Source: Chryseobacterium ginsenosidimutans (lineage in GTDB: Bacteria > Bacteroidota > Bacteroidia > Flavobacteriales > Weeksellaceae). Taken from it: a stretch of 64,000 bases of DNA. The position numbers were made by a program, and so were the translations under genes. The stretch spans positions 2,790,001 through 2,854,000 of the forward strand of contig NZ_JANUCO010000001.1 in assembly GCF_024807225.1 (NCBI RefSeq), in the 5' to 3' direction. Under the pieces are notes generated by a model, which searched no databases, had not been told where the DNA came from, and was given only the letters and a program-made list of their open reading frames with translations. This document shows positions 8,603-17,769 of this stretch, piece after piece. Every line of letters starts with the position of its first letter. Position 1 is the first letter of the stretch.

Positions 8603-8624
8603 AACCTCAAATTTCTTTGAGGTT
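8603..8624 (-). terminator. Terminator of infC
   Basis: AACCTCAAA and TTTGAGGTT form a perfect 9-bp stem with a 4-nt loop, followed on the minus strand by a T-rich tract. It ends the thrS-infC unit. Confidence 0.85.
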
Positions 8625-8660
8625 ACTATTTTACATCAGACTTTTGGTCTGATTATCGGA

Positions 8661-9221
8661 TTATTTAGCTGGTTTTTTAGGACTCATCATCATAATCATT
8701 CTCTTTCCTTCAAGCTTAGGAAGCTGGTCTACCTTTCCAACGTGCTCGAGTTCCTGAGCAAGTTTTAGAAGTAAAATCTCTCCTTGATCTTTAAAGATAA
8801 TCGAACGTCCTTTAAAAAATACGTAGGTTTTTAATTTTGAACCTTCTTCAAGGAATTTTTCAGCATGCTTTCTTTTGAATTCGTAGTCGTGTTCATCAGT
8901 CTGAGGTCCGAAACGGATCTCTTTTACCACTACTTTTACCTGCTTAGCTTTTAGTTCCTTTTGCTTTTTCTTTTGCTCATATAAGAATTTTTTATATTCT
9001 AATATTCTTGCAATAAACGGTTCAGCCTTATCGGAAATCACTACTAGATCCAATTCTTGTTCCGCAGCAAACTGTCTTGCTTTGTCGATTGGATAAATTC
9101 CCGGCTCTACGTTATCGCCCACCAAACGTAGCTCTCTCACACGAATTTTATCGTTGATCAAGTGTAAGTCCTCCTGTACAGGACGTCTTTGTGGGCCCCT
9201 GTTGTTAAATCGTTGTGCTAT
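8661..9221 (-). CDS. infC: Translation initiation factor IF-3, probable ATA start
   Basis: IF-3 blocks 50S joining and checks the start codon on the 30S subunit. The N-domain (INDKIRVRELRLVGDNVEPG), the Lys-rich linker (YEQKKKQKELKAKQ) and the C-domain (VKEIRFGPQTDEHDYEFK) are all present. The first standard start codon in frame is a TTG at 9161, which would begin at INDKI and remove the usual basic tail. Upstream, the frame stays open for RFNNRGPQRRPVQEDLH back to an in-frame TAA, with no ATG, GTG or TTG. The only near-cognate codon is ATA at 9219-9221, giving 186 residues. Rare starts (AUU in E. coli) are known for infC and allow autoregulation. It lies 107 nt after thrS. Confidence 0.88.
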   Translation of the reverse strand: MAQRFNNRGPQRRPVQEDLHLINDKIRVRELRLVGDNVEPGIYPIDKARQFAAEQELDLVVISDKAEPFIARILEYKKFLYEQKKKQKELKAKQVKVVVKEIRFGPQTDEHDYEFKRKHAEKFLEEGSKLKTYVFFKGRSIIFKDQGEILLLKLAQELEHVGKVDQLPKLEGKRMIMMMSPKKPAK

Positions 9222-9328
9222 TGTATTATAATTTTATTGGTTAAATTCTATTTTTCTAAATTAAAAGATTTAAATTAATTTACAATCAGTAATTTTTAAT
9301 TTATATAATCTTTTACTATTTAATTTTC

Positions 9329-11248
9329 TTATATCGCAGATTCTTTCTTAAAATAAGAAACGAAATCATCAAGTTTCATTACTCCAAGATCTCCTTCACC
9401 ACGTCTTCTTACAGAAATTGTGCCATCATTCTCTTCATTTTCTCCTATTACCAGCATGAACGGAATCTTATTCAATTCTGCATCACGGATCTTTTTACCT
9501 GCCTTCTCGTTTCTGTTATCAATCTGACCGCTAATATCGTGATTTTCTAAAAATTGTGAAACTTTTTTTGCATAATCTGTATATTTTTCACTGATCGGTA
9601 AAACGATGAACTGATCCGGGCTCAACCACAATGGGAAATCTCCCGCTGTATTTTCAAGCAAAATAGCGATGAAACGCTCCATAGAACCAAATGGTGCTCT
9701 GTGAATCATCACTGGTCTGTGCTTTTCATTATCGTTTCCGATGTAGTGAAGATCAAATCTTTCAGGCAAATTATAATCAACCTGAATAGTTCCAAGCTGC
9801 CATTTTCTGCCTAAAGCATCTTTCACCATGAAATCCAGTTTAGGACCGTAGAATGCAGCTTCACCATATTCTACAACAGTTCTCAACCCTTTGTTTGCTG
9901 CTGCTGTAATGATAGCGTTTTCTGCTTTCTCCCAGTTTTCGTCTGAACCGATATATTTTTCTTTGTTTTCAGGATCTCTCAACGAAACCTGAGTCATGAA
10001 ATCTTCAAAACCTAAAGATTTGAAAACATACAAAACAAGATCAATAACCGCTTCAAATTCTCCCAATAACTGATCCGGAGTACAGAAAAGGTGAGCATCA
10101 TCCTGAGTAAATCCACGAACTCTTGTCAAGCCGTGAAGCTCTCCACTTTGCTCGTATCTGTACACAGTTCCGAATTCTGCATATCTTTTTGGTAAATCTC
10201 TGTAGCTCCATTGTGAAGTTTTGTAAATTTCACAGTGGTGAGGACAGTTCATTGGCTTCAGCATGAATTCTTCTCCTTCATTCGGAGTTTTAATCGGCTG
10301 AAAGCTGTCTGCTCCATATTTATCCCAGTGTCCGGAAGTTACATACAATTCTTTTGACCCGATGTGCGGCGTCATTACAAATTCATAACCTCCTTTTTTC
10401 TGAGCATCAGAAAGGAAATTTTCTAATTTTTTTCTCAAAGCAGTACCTTTTGGCAACCAAAGTGGTAAACCGGCGCCTACTTTTTCAGAGAAAGCGAAAA
10501 TCCCAAGTTCTTTACCTAATTTTCTGTGGTCTCTTCTTTTTGCTTCTTCTAATCTTTCAAGATATTCAGTCAGTTCTTTCTGTTTAGGGAAAGAAATACC
10601 GTATACTCTTGTTAACTGAGGATTTTTTTCGTTTCCTCTCCAATATGCTCCGGCTGCATTCAAAATCTTCATTGCCTTTACAATACTGGTGTTCGGAATG
10701 TGTCCTCCACGACAAAGATCTGTGAAATCATCGTGTGTTACGAAGGTGATCTCTCCGTCATTAAGATTAGAAATCAATTCTACTTTATAAGGATTATCTG
10801 CATAAGTTTTTAACGCCTCTTCTTTAGAAACAGGGTATAATGAGAATGTTGAACCTTTTTTAGCATTTTCCAATACTTTTTTCTCAATTTTCTCAAATTC
10901 TTTGTCAGATAAACTTTCGTCACCGAAATCTACATCATAATAGAATCCGTTTTCGATTGCAGGACCGATTGTCAACTTAGCATCAGGATAAAATTCAAGG
11001 ATAGCCTGCGCCAAAAGATGGGCAGAAGAATGCCAGAAAGCTTTCTTTCCAAGATCGTCGTTCCAGGTCAACAATTGTACCGTAGAATCCGTGGTTATAG
11101 GTGTGGTCGTTTCTACTTGTTTGTCATTTACAACTGCAGAGATGGTATTTCTAGCCAATCCCTCGCTTATAGATTTTGCCACATCTAGCGGAGTAACTCC
11201 CGCCTCGAATTCTTTGACGCTATTGTCTGGAAGTGTAATTTTTATCAT
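9329..11248 (-). CDS. thrS: Threonyl-tRNA synthetase
   Basis: A full-length class II synthetase of 639 residues: TGS domain (residues 1-62), editing domain with HSSAHLLAQA and the CRGGHIP motif, catalytic core with MTPHIGSKELY, MLKPMNCPHHCEIY and RVRGFTQDDAHLF, and the C-terminal anticodon-binding domain starting near QFIVLPISEKY. It begins the thrS-infC unit. A -7 box (TATTTTTG on the minus strand) lies close upstream. No T-box leader was seen. Confidence 0.97.
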   Translation of the reverse strand: MIKITLPDNSVKEFEAGVTPLDVAKSISEGLARNTISAVVNDKQVETTTPITTDSTVQLLTWNDDLGKKAFWHSSAHLLAQAILEFYPDAKLTIGPAIENGFYYDVDFGDESLSDKEFEKIEKKVLENAKKGSTFSLYPVSKEEALKTYADNPYKVELISNLNDGEITFVTHDDFTDLCRGGHIPNTSIVKAMKILNAAGAYWRGNEKNPQLTRVYGISFPKQKELTEYLERLEEAKRRDHRKLGKELGIFAFSEKVGAGLPLWLPKGTALRKKLENFLSDAQKKGGYEFVMTPHIGSKELYVTSGHWDKYGADSFQPIKTPNEGEEFMLKPMNCPHHCEIYKTSQWSYRDLPKRYAEFGTVYRYEQSGELHGLTRVRGFTQDDAHLFCTPDQLLGEFEAVIDLVLYVFKSLGFEDFMTQVSLRDPENKEKYIGSDENWEKAENAIITAAANKGLRTVVEYGEAAFYGPKLDFMVKDALGRKWQLGTIQVDYNLPERFDLHYIGNDNEKHRPVMIHRAPFGSMERFIAILLENTAGDFPLWLSPDQFIVLPISEKYTDYAKKVSQFLENHDISGQIDNRNEKAGKKIRDAELNKIPFMLVIGENEENDGTISVRRRGEGDLGVMKLDDFVSYFKKESAI

Positions 11249-11272
11249 TGTTTACTAAGAAATTTTAAGATG

Positions 11273-11280
11273 CAAAAATA
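11273..11280 (-). promoter_or_regulatory. Promoter -7 box for thrS-infC
   Basis: TATTTTTG on the minus strand matches TAnnTTTG 25 nt before the thrS ATG, which implies a very short leader. Confidence 0.6.
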
Positions 11281-11419
11281 CGCATTTTTTATTTAAAATA
11301 CTAAAATACGGGATATTTGAAGAGATATTTAATACTAAAAATTGAATAAATCCGTTTTTACTTATTGTGGATTAATCAATGGTCTAATTATTAATGGGTT
11401 AAAATACATTCGCAAAACT

Positions 11420-12964
11420 TTAATTCTCCCTTTTATACCTCACTCTTTCCTTAATAATTTCAATCACATCCACATTTCTCACTTTAGATTGTACCCAACC
11501 GTGGATATCTATATATAATAACGACCTTCTGTAATATTCGTTTTCCGAAAAAAGATCGAGTTTTTTGTTAAATTTTTTAAAGGATTCCAGTTGTTGATCG
11601 GGAGTGAGATCGTTCAGATTTTTGAAAAACGCAATGCTTTCAAAATGGAATTCATCCGGCTTTTTCATTTTTTTAGCAAATTTTGAAGTAGCTTTTATAA
11701 ATTCATCATAATCTTCATCATTTCCGGATTCGTGTTTCGCCATCAAGATCAAAATTCTCGTGTGGAAAAGCAAGTCTTCCTGCACATTTCCCTTAGATTC
11801 AATTATTTTTAACGAATATTGTATAGACTCCTTGAATTTTTTGCTTCCGAAAAACATCGCCGCCATTTTTAAATAAAGAATCATAAAATGATGTTCATCA
11901 ATTTTATCACGGAATCTTTCCATTTTCAACTCGATTTCAGGAATTAATTTTGTACCCGAAAAGAATTCACCTTTTATAAAATGAATATTCATTAAATTGT
12001 TGTAATATATCAGAAAAACAAGAGATTGTATGTTTTCATTTTGAGTAAAGCTTGAAGAACTAACAACCTCATTAAAATCTTTGAATCGGTTTTCTAAAAT
12101 ATCGATGTTTCCGTACAGAAAAAGAATTTTAAAAAGATACGTATTCCCTTTGATGTACCAAACCGGATGGCTTACGATCATCTCTGGATTTTTGTGAAAT
12201 AAATCTACCCATTGAAAAGCATATTTCAACGTATATTTATATTCCTGAAACAATTGGTTTTTCCAGACATGTGCTTTAAAATACCATAATTTTTCCGTAA
12301 AATTCAGTTTTTCAAAGTTTATTTTCTGAATTTGAGCAGTAAAAATTTCCATGATTTCAGCCCGGTCTTCATCATTTTTCACATAACCATGCGTCAACAT
12401 TTCGCTGTACAGTTTCAATGAAAGATTGGATAATTCTGTAGCGTAATAATTTTGTATGCTGATCTCGGTGGATTGTCTAATCAATTCATCAGCACGACCT
12501 TCAATACTTCGTGTAATAAACTGTGATTCAATTACTTTTTCTAAATCAATAATTTCTGAAGCAATACTTTTTTCGTCTAATTCTAAAGCTGTTTGTTTGG
12601 TTTTATCTAAAATTTTTAAAGCCTGCTTGTAAAGTCCTTTTTGATATAGAATATTCGCAAAATCAAGTTGTTCGCGCAATTGTATTCTATTATTCTGATG
12701 ACTCGGATTCATTCTTAAACTCACCAAAATCTGTTTGTAAAGATGAGCTTTCAGGTTTGACAGCTGTTGTTTCGTGGAAATTTTTTTCTCAATGATGGTC
12801 GTTTCATCGTACTCCTTCATCTTATCAAGTTCTGAAAAAAGAAGGAGAAATTTTGCATCAACATTAATTCCAAGTCGGTTTACATACAGCTTGAATTGCC
12901 TTTTTTCGGAGGTCGTTAACGACTTAATCAATATAAATAAGAAATCTTTATGCAATTCTGCCAT
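11420..12964 (-). CDS. Helical, TPR-like protein of unknown function
   Basis: A 514-residue protein with no signal peptide and no membrane segment. It is predicted by eye to be almost entirely alpha-helical. One segment (ANILYQKGLYKQALKILDKT, about residue 105) has the spacing of a tetratricopeptide repeat. The N-terminus (LIKSLTTSEKRQFKLYVNRLG) and overall size resemble conserved Bacteroidota proteins of unknown function. It stands alone between thrS and the divergent leucine operon. No catalytic motif was found; a scaffold role is only a guess. Confidence 0.75.
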   Translation of the reverse strand: MAELHKDFLFILIKSLTTSEKRQFKLYVNRLGINVDAKFLLLFSELDKMKEYDETTIIEKKISTKQQLSNLKAHLYKQILVSLRMNPSHQNNRIQLREQLDFANILYQKGLYKQALKILDKTKQTALELDEKSIASEIIDLEKVIESQFITRSIEGRADELIRQSTEISIQNYYATELSNLSLKLYSEMLTHGYVKNDEDRAEIMEIFTAQIQKINFEKLNFTEKLWYFKAHVWKNQLFQEYKYTLKYAFQWVDLFHKNPEMIVSHPVWYIKGNTYLFKILFLYGNIDILENRFKDFNEVVSSSSFTQNENIQSLVFLIYYNNLMNIHFIKGEFFSGTKLIPEIELKMERFRDKIDEHHFMILYLKMAAMFFGSKKFKESIQYSLKIIESKGNVQEDLLFHTRILILMAKHESGNDEDYDEFIKATSKFAKKMKKPDEFHFESIAFFKNLNDLTPDQQLESFKKFNKKLDLFSENEYYRRSLLYIDIHGWVQSKVRNVDVIEIIKERVRYKREN

Positions 12965-13045
12965 TGTAAATTTTATGAATTTAAAATAATGATAATCAAT
13001 TAATTAAAATAAAAAAATAATGTTTTGACTATTGTAATTTTTATA

Positions 13046-13097
13046 AAAACTAAAAATGAATAAACGTTTCATCTTTTTAGTTTTGAATCAAAATTAA
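13046..13097 (+). promoter_or_regulatory. Leader hairpin with a 13-codon ORF upstream of leuA
   Basis: AAAACTAAAAATGA (13046-13059) pairs with TCATCTTTTTAGTTTT (13069-13084) with one bulge. An ATG inside the left arm (13056) opens a 13-residue ORF, MNKRFIFLVLNQN, that stops at 13097, 15 nt before leuA. It contains Ile, Val and two Leu codons in a row of four (positions 6-10), as a branched-chain leader peptide might. There is no clear terminator after it, so classical attenuation is not shown. Confidence 0.35.
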
Positions 13098-13112
13098 GTA
13101 AAAAACTTCATT

Positions 13113-14276
13113 ATGAATTCCGAAAAAGTCGAAATTTTTGATACCACGCTGCGTGATGGAGAGCAAGTTCCGGGTTGTAAATTAAATACAGAACAGAAAT
13201 TAATTATTGCCGAAAAACTGGATGAGCTGGGTGTAGATGTGATAGAAGCTGGTTTCCCGATTTCAAGTCCCGGAGATTTTCATTCGGTTTCGGAGATTTC
13301 AAAATTAGTAAAAAATGCAAAGGTTTGCGGCTTAACAAGAGCCAATCAAAAAGATATTGATGTCGCTGCGGAAGCTTTACAATTCGCAAAAAGACCAAGA
13401 ATTCACACAGGAATCGGAACTTCGGATTCTCATATTAAATTTAAATTCAATTCAAACAGAGAAGATATTATTGAAAGAGCTGTTCAGGCTGTAAAATATG
13501 CCAAATCTTATGTGGAAGACGTAGAATTTTATGCTGAAGATGCGGGAAGAACCGATAATGATTATTTGGCGAGAGTTTGCGAAGAAGTCATTAAAGCAGG
13601 AGCAACAGTTCTTAATATTCCTGATACAACAGGATATTGTCTTCCTGAAGAATACGGTGAAAAAATAAAATATCTGAAAGAAAATGTAAAAGGTATTGAC
13701 AACGTCATTTTATCTTGCCACTGTCACAATGATTTGGGAATGGCAACTGCGAATTCTATTGCAGGCGTTATGAACGGGGCAAGACAAATCGAATGTACGA
13801 TCAACGGATTGGGAGAAAGAGCCGGAAATACAGCGTTGGAAGAAGTGGTGATGATTTTAAAACAGCATCCGAATTTAAAATTATATACTGATGTTCAGTC
13901 GAAAATGCTAAATCCAATGAGCGTTTTGGTTTCTGAGTTGATGGGAATGCAGGTTCAGCCGAATAAGGCGATTGTGGGAGCAAACGCTTTTGCGCACAGT
14001 TCGGGAATTCATCAGGATGGTGTGATTAAAAACAGGGAAACTTACGAAATTATCGATCCTTCAGAAGTTGGCGTAAATGCTTCAACGATTGTATTGACAG
14101 CGAGAAGCGGACGTTCTGCTTTGGCATACAGATTCAAAAATATTGGTTTTGATGTTACTAAAAACGAACTTGATTTTCTCTATCAGGAATTTTTGAAAAT
14201 CGCTGATCGTAAAAAAGAAGTTGATAATGACGATTTGAGTTCTATCATCGAAAGAGTGACGAGAAAAATAGGGTAG
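13113..14276 (+). CDS. leuA: 2-Isopropylmalate synthase, short form
   Basis: Condenses acetyl-CoA with 2-oxoisovalerate, the first committed step to leucine. It has the DRE-TIM signature DTTLRDGEQVPG (residues 10-21), the second signature with the metal-binding HCHNDLGMATANS, and the family Gly-rich segment GLGERAGNTALEE. At 387 residues it lacks most of the ~130-residue C-terminal allosteric dimer domain of typical LeuA (>500 residues). Homocitrate or citramalate synthase is possible from sequence alone, but the gene order with leuC, leuD and leuB supports LeuA. Confidence 0.88.
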   Translation: MNSEKVEIFDTTLRDGEQVPGCKLNTEQKLIIAEKLDELGVDVIEAGFPISSPGDFHSVSEISKLVKNAKVCGLTRANQKDIDVAAEALQFAKRPRIHTGIGTSDSHIKFKFNSNREDIIERAVQAVKYAKSYVEDVEFYAEDAGRTDNDYLARVCEEVIKAGATVLNIPDTTGYCLPEEYGEKIKYLKENVKGIDNVILSCHCHNDLGMATANSIAGVMNGARQIECTINGLGERAGNTALEEVVMILKQHPNLKLYTDVQSKMLNPMSVLVSELMGMQVQPNKAIVGANAFAHSSGIHQDGVIKNRETYEIIDPSEVGVNASTIVLTARSGRSALAYRFKNIGFDVTKNELDFLYQEFLKIADRKKEVDNDDLSSIIERVTRKIG

Positions 14277-14306
14277 GATTTGATTTTCAATTAGATAAAA
14301 TTAAAA

Positions 14307-15689
14307 ATGAACAACGATAAAAAAACACTTTTTGATAAAGTCTGGGACGCTCATGTTGTAGAAACGATTCCCGACGGACCTCAAATTATATATATTGACA
14401 AACACCTGATTCATGAAGTAACAAGTCCACAAGCTTTTGCTGAATTGGGAGCCAGAAATCTTGAGGTTTTCAGACCAAAACAAATTGTTGCGACAGCCGA
14501 TCACAACGTTCCTACTTTGGATCAGGATCTGCCGATTCGTGATGATTCTTCACGAAATCAAGTTGAACAGCTAACAGAAAATTGTAAGAAAAATAACATT
14601 GAATTGTATGGTTTAGGGCATCCATATCAAGGAATCGTACATATTATTGCGCCGGAATTAGGCGTTACACAACCCGGAATGAGTATTGTTTGCGGCGACA
14701 GTCATACTTCGACACACGGAGCTTTTGGTTCGATTGCTTTTGGAATCGGAACAAGTCAGGTGGCGCAGGTTTTTGCGAGCCAGTGTTTGTTGCTGAATAA
14801 ACCGAAATCGATGAGAATTACCGTAAATGGTACATTAAATAAAAACGTACAGCCTAAAGATGTGATTCTGTACATTATTTCAAAAGTCGGAACCGACAGC
14901 GGAACAGGATATTTCTGTGAATATGCAGGAAATGTTTTCGAAGAAATGTCCATGGAAGGCAGAATGACCGTTTGTAATATGAGCATAGAAATGGGCGCTC
15001 GCGGAGGAATGATTGCTCCTGATGAAACGACTTTCGATTATGTAAAAGGCAGAACTTTCGCGCCAAAAGGTGAAGAATGGGAAGAAAAATTGGAGTATTG
15101 GAAAACATTAAAAACAGATGACGAAGCTGTTTTTGATGCTGAATTTTCTTTCGATGCTTCAGATATTTACCCGATGATTACGTACGGAACAAATCCGGGA
15201 ATGGGAATTTCTATCAGTCAAAATATTCCGAATCCGCAGAATGAATCTGAGAAAAAGGCGTTGAAATACATGGGTTTAAAAGCCGGACAAGCTCTTTCTG
15301 ATATTAAAGTAAATTATGTTTTCATCGGAAGCTGCACCAATGCGAGAATTGAGGATTTCCGTTCTGCAGCGAATTATATTAAAGGAAAAAGCAAGTCGGA
15401 ACACGTTCAGGTCTTAATTGTTCCGGGTTCACAACAGGTTTTAAAACAGATTTTTGAAGAAGGACTGGACAAAGTTTTCAATGAAGCAGGTTTCCAGATC
15501 AGGCAACCGGGTTGTTCGGCGTGTCTGGCGATGAATGACGATAAAATTCCGGAAGGTGAATATTGTGTTTCGACTTCCAACAGGAATTTTGAAGGAAGAC
15601 AAGGACAGGGAGCGAGAACAATTCTTGCAAGTCCGTTAACTGCCGCAAAAGTGGCTATTGAAGGGAGAATTTCAGTTTTTGAAAACTAA
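14307..15689 (+). CDS. leuC: 3-Isopropylmalate dehydratase, large subunit
   Basis: A 460-residue aconitase-family protein that isomerises 2- to 3-isopropylmalate with LeuD. Cluster-binding cysteines are seen in FIGSCTNARIEDF and in QPGCSACLAMN, with the active-site motif CGDSHTSTHGAFG. The N-terminal YIDKHLIHEVTSPQAF is typical of LeuC. It follows leuA by 30 nt. Confidence 0.95.
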   Translation: MNNDKKTLFDKVWDAHVVETIPDGPQIIYIDKHLIHEVTSPQAFAELGARNLEVFRPKQIVATADHNVPTLDQDLPIRDDSSRNQVEQLTENCKKNNIELYGLGHPYQGIVHIIAPELGVTQPGMSIVCGDSHTSTHGAFGSIAFGIGTSQVAQVFASQCLLLNKPKSMRITVNGTLNKNVQPKDVILYIISKVGTDSGTGYFCEYAGNVFEEMSMEGRMTVCNMSIEMGARGGMIAPDETTFDYVKGRTFAPKGEEWEEKLEYWKTLKTDDEAVFDAEFSFDASDIYPMITYGTNPGMGISISQNIPNPQNESEKKALKYMGLKAGQALSDIKVNYVFIGSCTNARIEDFRSAANYIKGKSKSEHVQVLIVPGSQQVLKQIFEEGLDKVFNEAGFQIRQPGCSACLAMNDDKIPEGEYCVSTSNRNFEGRQGQGARTILASPLTAAKVAIEGRISVFEN

Positions 15690-15710
15690 AATTGTAAGGA
15701 TACCAAATTC

Positions 15711-15838
15711 CTAGCCCCGATAGAAACGGTTACCCCGCAGCTTGAATTGGAGCGTTTTGGAGGAGGAGGCTTTAGCGTCGGAGAAGGCGGGAAAGAATGG
15801 GAGCGAGGAGTATGAGTGGATAGCGGGATTAAGCTCCA
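15711..15838 (+). repeat. Dispersed intergenic repeat inside the leu operon
   Basis: A GC-rich 128-bp insert in the 193-bp leuC-leuD gap. It begins TAGCCCCGATAGAAACGG and ends GGATAGCGGGATTAAGCTCC; the ends are partly complementary (CCCCGATAG versus the reverse complement of TAGCGGGA). The middle is purine-rich with GGAGGAGG. The element at 62975-63060 shares this design and core. No ORF is carried. Confidence 0.7.
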
Positions 15839-15882
15839 AAAAAATTATTAAAAACAAGTAAAACTATTTTGATTCAACAAAA

Positions 15883-16485
15883 ATGCAAAAATTAACCCTT
15901 ATACAATCCCGAGCAATTCCTTTGTCGGCTGAAAACATAGATACAGACCAGATTATTCCTGCAAGATTTTTAAAAAGTATCGACAAAAACGGCTTTGGAG
16001 ACAACCTTTTCAGAGATTGGAAATACAATGTTCATACGAATGAGCCGAATCCTGATTTTGTATTGAATAACCCGAAATACAGTGGTGAAATTTTGGTTGC
16101 CGGAAATAATTTCGGTTGCGGAAGCAGTCGGGAACATGCAGCCTGGTCGTTGACGGATTATGGTTTTAAAGTAGTTGTTTCAAGTTTTTTTGCCGATATT
16201 TTTAAAGGTAACGCATTGAATAACGGCTTGTTACCCGTAAAAGTTTCTGAAGAATTTTTAAAAGAAATTTTAAACGATATCACAGAAAATTCTGAAGAAG
16301 AAATTTTGGTAGATGTTGAAAAACAGACGATTACTTTCAAGGATAAAACGGAAAATTTTGAAATTGATTCTTATAAAAAAATATGTCTGATAAACGGTTA
16401 TGACGATATTGACTTTTTAATCAGCAGAAAACAGGCGATCAAAGAATTTGAACTAAAAACACAAAAAGTATTATATGAAAACTAA
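15883..16485 (+). CDS. leuD: 3-Isopropylmalate dehydratase, small subunit
   Basis: A 200-residue swivel-domain subunit with the motifs NIDTDQIIPARFL, GNNFGCGSSREHAAW and NNGLLPV, all characteristic of LeuD. It pairs with LeuC. The last 11 nt overlap the leuB start (16475-16485), showing tight coupling, while leuC is separated by an inserted repeat. Confidence 0.95.
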   Translation: MQKLTLIQSRAIPLSAENIDTDQIIPARFLKSIDKNGFGDNLFRDWKYNVHTNEPNPDFVLNNPKYSGEILVAGNNFGCGSSREHAAWSLTDYGFKVVVSSFFADIFKGNALNNGLLPVKVSEEFLKEILNDITENSEEEILVDVEKQTITFKDKTENFEIDSYKKICLINGYDDIDFLISRKQAIKEFELKTQKVLYEN

Positions 16486-17596
16486 TTTTAAAATTGCAGT
16501 TCTTCCGGGAGACGGAATCGGACCTGAAGTTGTTGCTGAAAGTATTAAAATTTTGGGAGCTATTTCTGAAGCTTTTCATTATCAGTTCGATTTCAAGTAT
16601 GGATTAGCGGGCGCTGATGCGATTTTCAAGACAGGAAATCCTTTGCCGGACGAAACATTGGAGATTTGTAAAGAATCTGATGCCGTGCTTTTCGGAGCAA
16701 TCGGCGATCCTTCTTTTGATAATAATCCGGATGCAAAAGTACGTCCTGAACAGGGATTGTTGAAACTTCGTAAAGAACTTGGTCTTTTTGCCAACATCCG
16801 ACCTTTGAAAACGTACAGTTCTCTGATTGATAAAAGTCCTTTGAAAAGGGAGATTGTTGAAGGAACGGATATTCAGATTTTCAGGGAATTGGTGAGCGGA
16901 ATTTATTTTGGCGAAAAATTTACCGATGAAGAAGCGGGTTATGCTTATGATATTTGCAAATATAACCGTGATGAAATCGCGCCAATCGTTCATATGGCTT
17001 TTCAGGAAGCGCAAAAACGCAGGAAAAAATTAACCTTAATCGATAAAGCCAACGTGTTGGATACTTCGAGATTATGGAGAAAAGTCTGTAAAGAAATTGC
17101 GACGGAATATACAGATGTTGAGCTAGATTTTATGTTTGTAGATAATGCGGCAATGCAGTTGATTTTAAATCCGAAACAGTTTGATGTGATCGTTACCGAA
17201 AATATGTTTGGAGATATTATTTCTGATGAAGCAAGTGTGATCGGCGGCTCTATCGGACTGCTTCCTTCAGCTTCCATTGGGAATGAAAATGCAATGTTTG
17301 AGCCTATTCACGGTTCTTATCCGCAAGCAAAAGGAAAGGGAATTGCCAACCCGATTGCCTCTATTTTGAGTACGGTGATGATGCTTGATTATCTAAAGCT
17401 GGATCATGCTGCAGAGAAATTGAGAGCGTCTGTAGAATATGCGATTGAAAATAAATATGTTACAGTTGATTTGAATTCAGAACAGCCTTATTCGACAAGT
17501 GAAGTGGGAAGTTTCATCGCAGATTATATTAAATATTCTGAAAAAACATATTATAATTTTGAAAATGTGAAAATTGGGAAATCAACAATTGTTTAA
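16475..17596 (+). CDS. leuB: 3-Isopropylmalate dehydrogenase
   Basis: A 373-residue NAD-dependent beta-decarboxylating dehydrogenase. It has the start AVLPGDGIGPEVVAES, the substrate-binding RPEQGLLKLRKELGLFANIRP region split around residues 90-108, the metal site DNAAMQLILNP and MFGDIISDEAS, and the NAD-binding EPIHGSYPQAKGKGIANP segment near residue 275. It completes the leu operon and is followed by a clear terminator. Confidence 0.95.
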   Translation: MKTNFKIAVLPGDGIGPEVVAESIKILGAISEAFHYQFDFKYGLAGADAIFKTGNPLPDETLEICKESDAVLFGAIGDPSFDNNPDAKVRPEQGLLKLRKELGLFANIRPLKTYSSLIDKSPLKREIVEGTDIQIFRELVSGIYFGEKFTDEEAGYAYDICKYNRDEIAPIVHMAFQEAQKRRKKLTLIDKANVLDTSRLWRKVCKEIATEYTDVELDFMFVDNAAMQLILNPKQFDVIVTENMFGDIISDEASVIGGSIGLLPSASIGNENAMFEPIHGSYPQAKGKGIANPIASILSTVMMLDYLKLDHAAEKLRASVEYAIENKYVTVDLNSEQPYSTSEVGSFIADYIKYSEKTYYNFENVKIGKSTIV

Positions 17597-17724
17597 AATA
17601 AAGTGAATTATCAATTTTGCTTCGTAAGTCAATAGTCAAATAGTTAGGGTAGTTTACAAGCGGAGCGAATTGATGACCACTGTCGGTTCAATAGATATTT
17701 GATTTTTATTTGTATATTTTTTTT

Positions 17725-17760
17725 AAAAAGGTTCCATCTCATAGAGAAGGAACCTTTTTT
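17725..17760 (+). terminator. Terminator of the leu operon
   Basis: AAAAAGGTTCC and GGAACCTTTTTT form an 11-bp stem around a 13-nt loop and end in a T-run. The minus-strand gene at 17770-17949 converges here, so it may serve both strands. Confidence 0.85.
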
Positions 17761-17769
17761 ATTGTAAAA

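Noticed and set aside
13113..14276. Homocitrate synthase instead of LeuA
   Set aside because: The short length fits, but it lies in one operon with leuC, leuD and leuB; LeuA is more likely.
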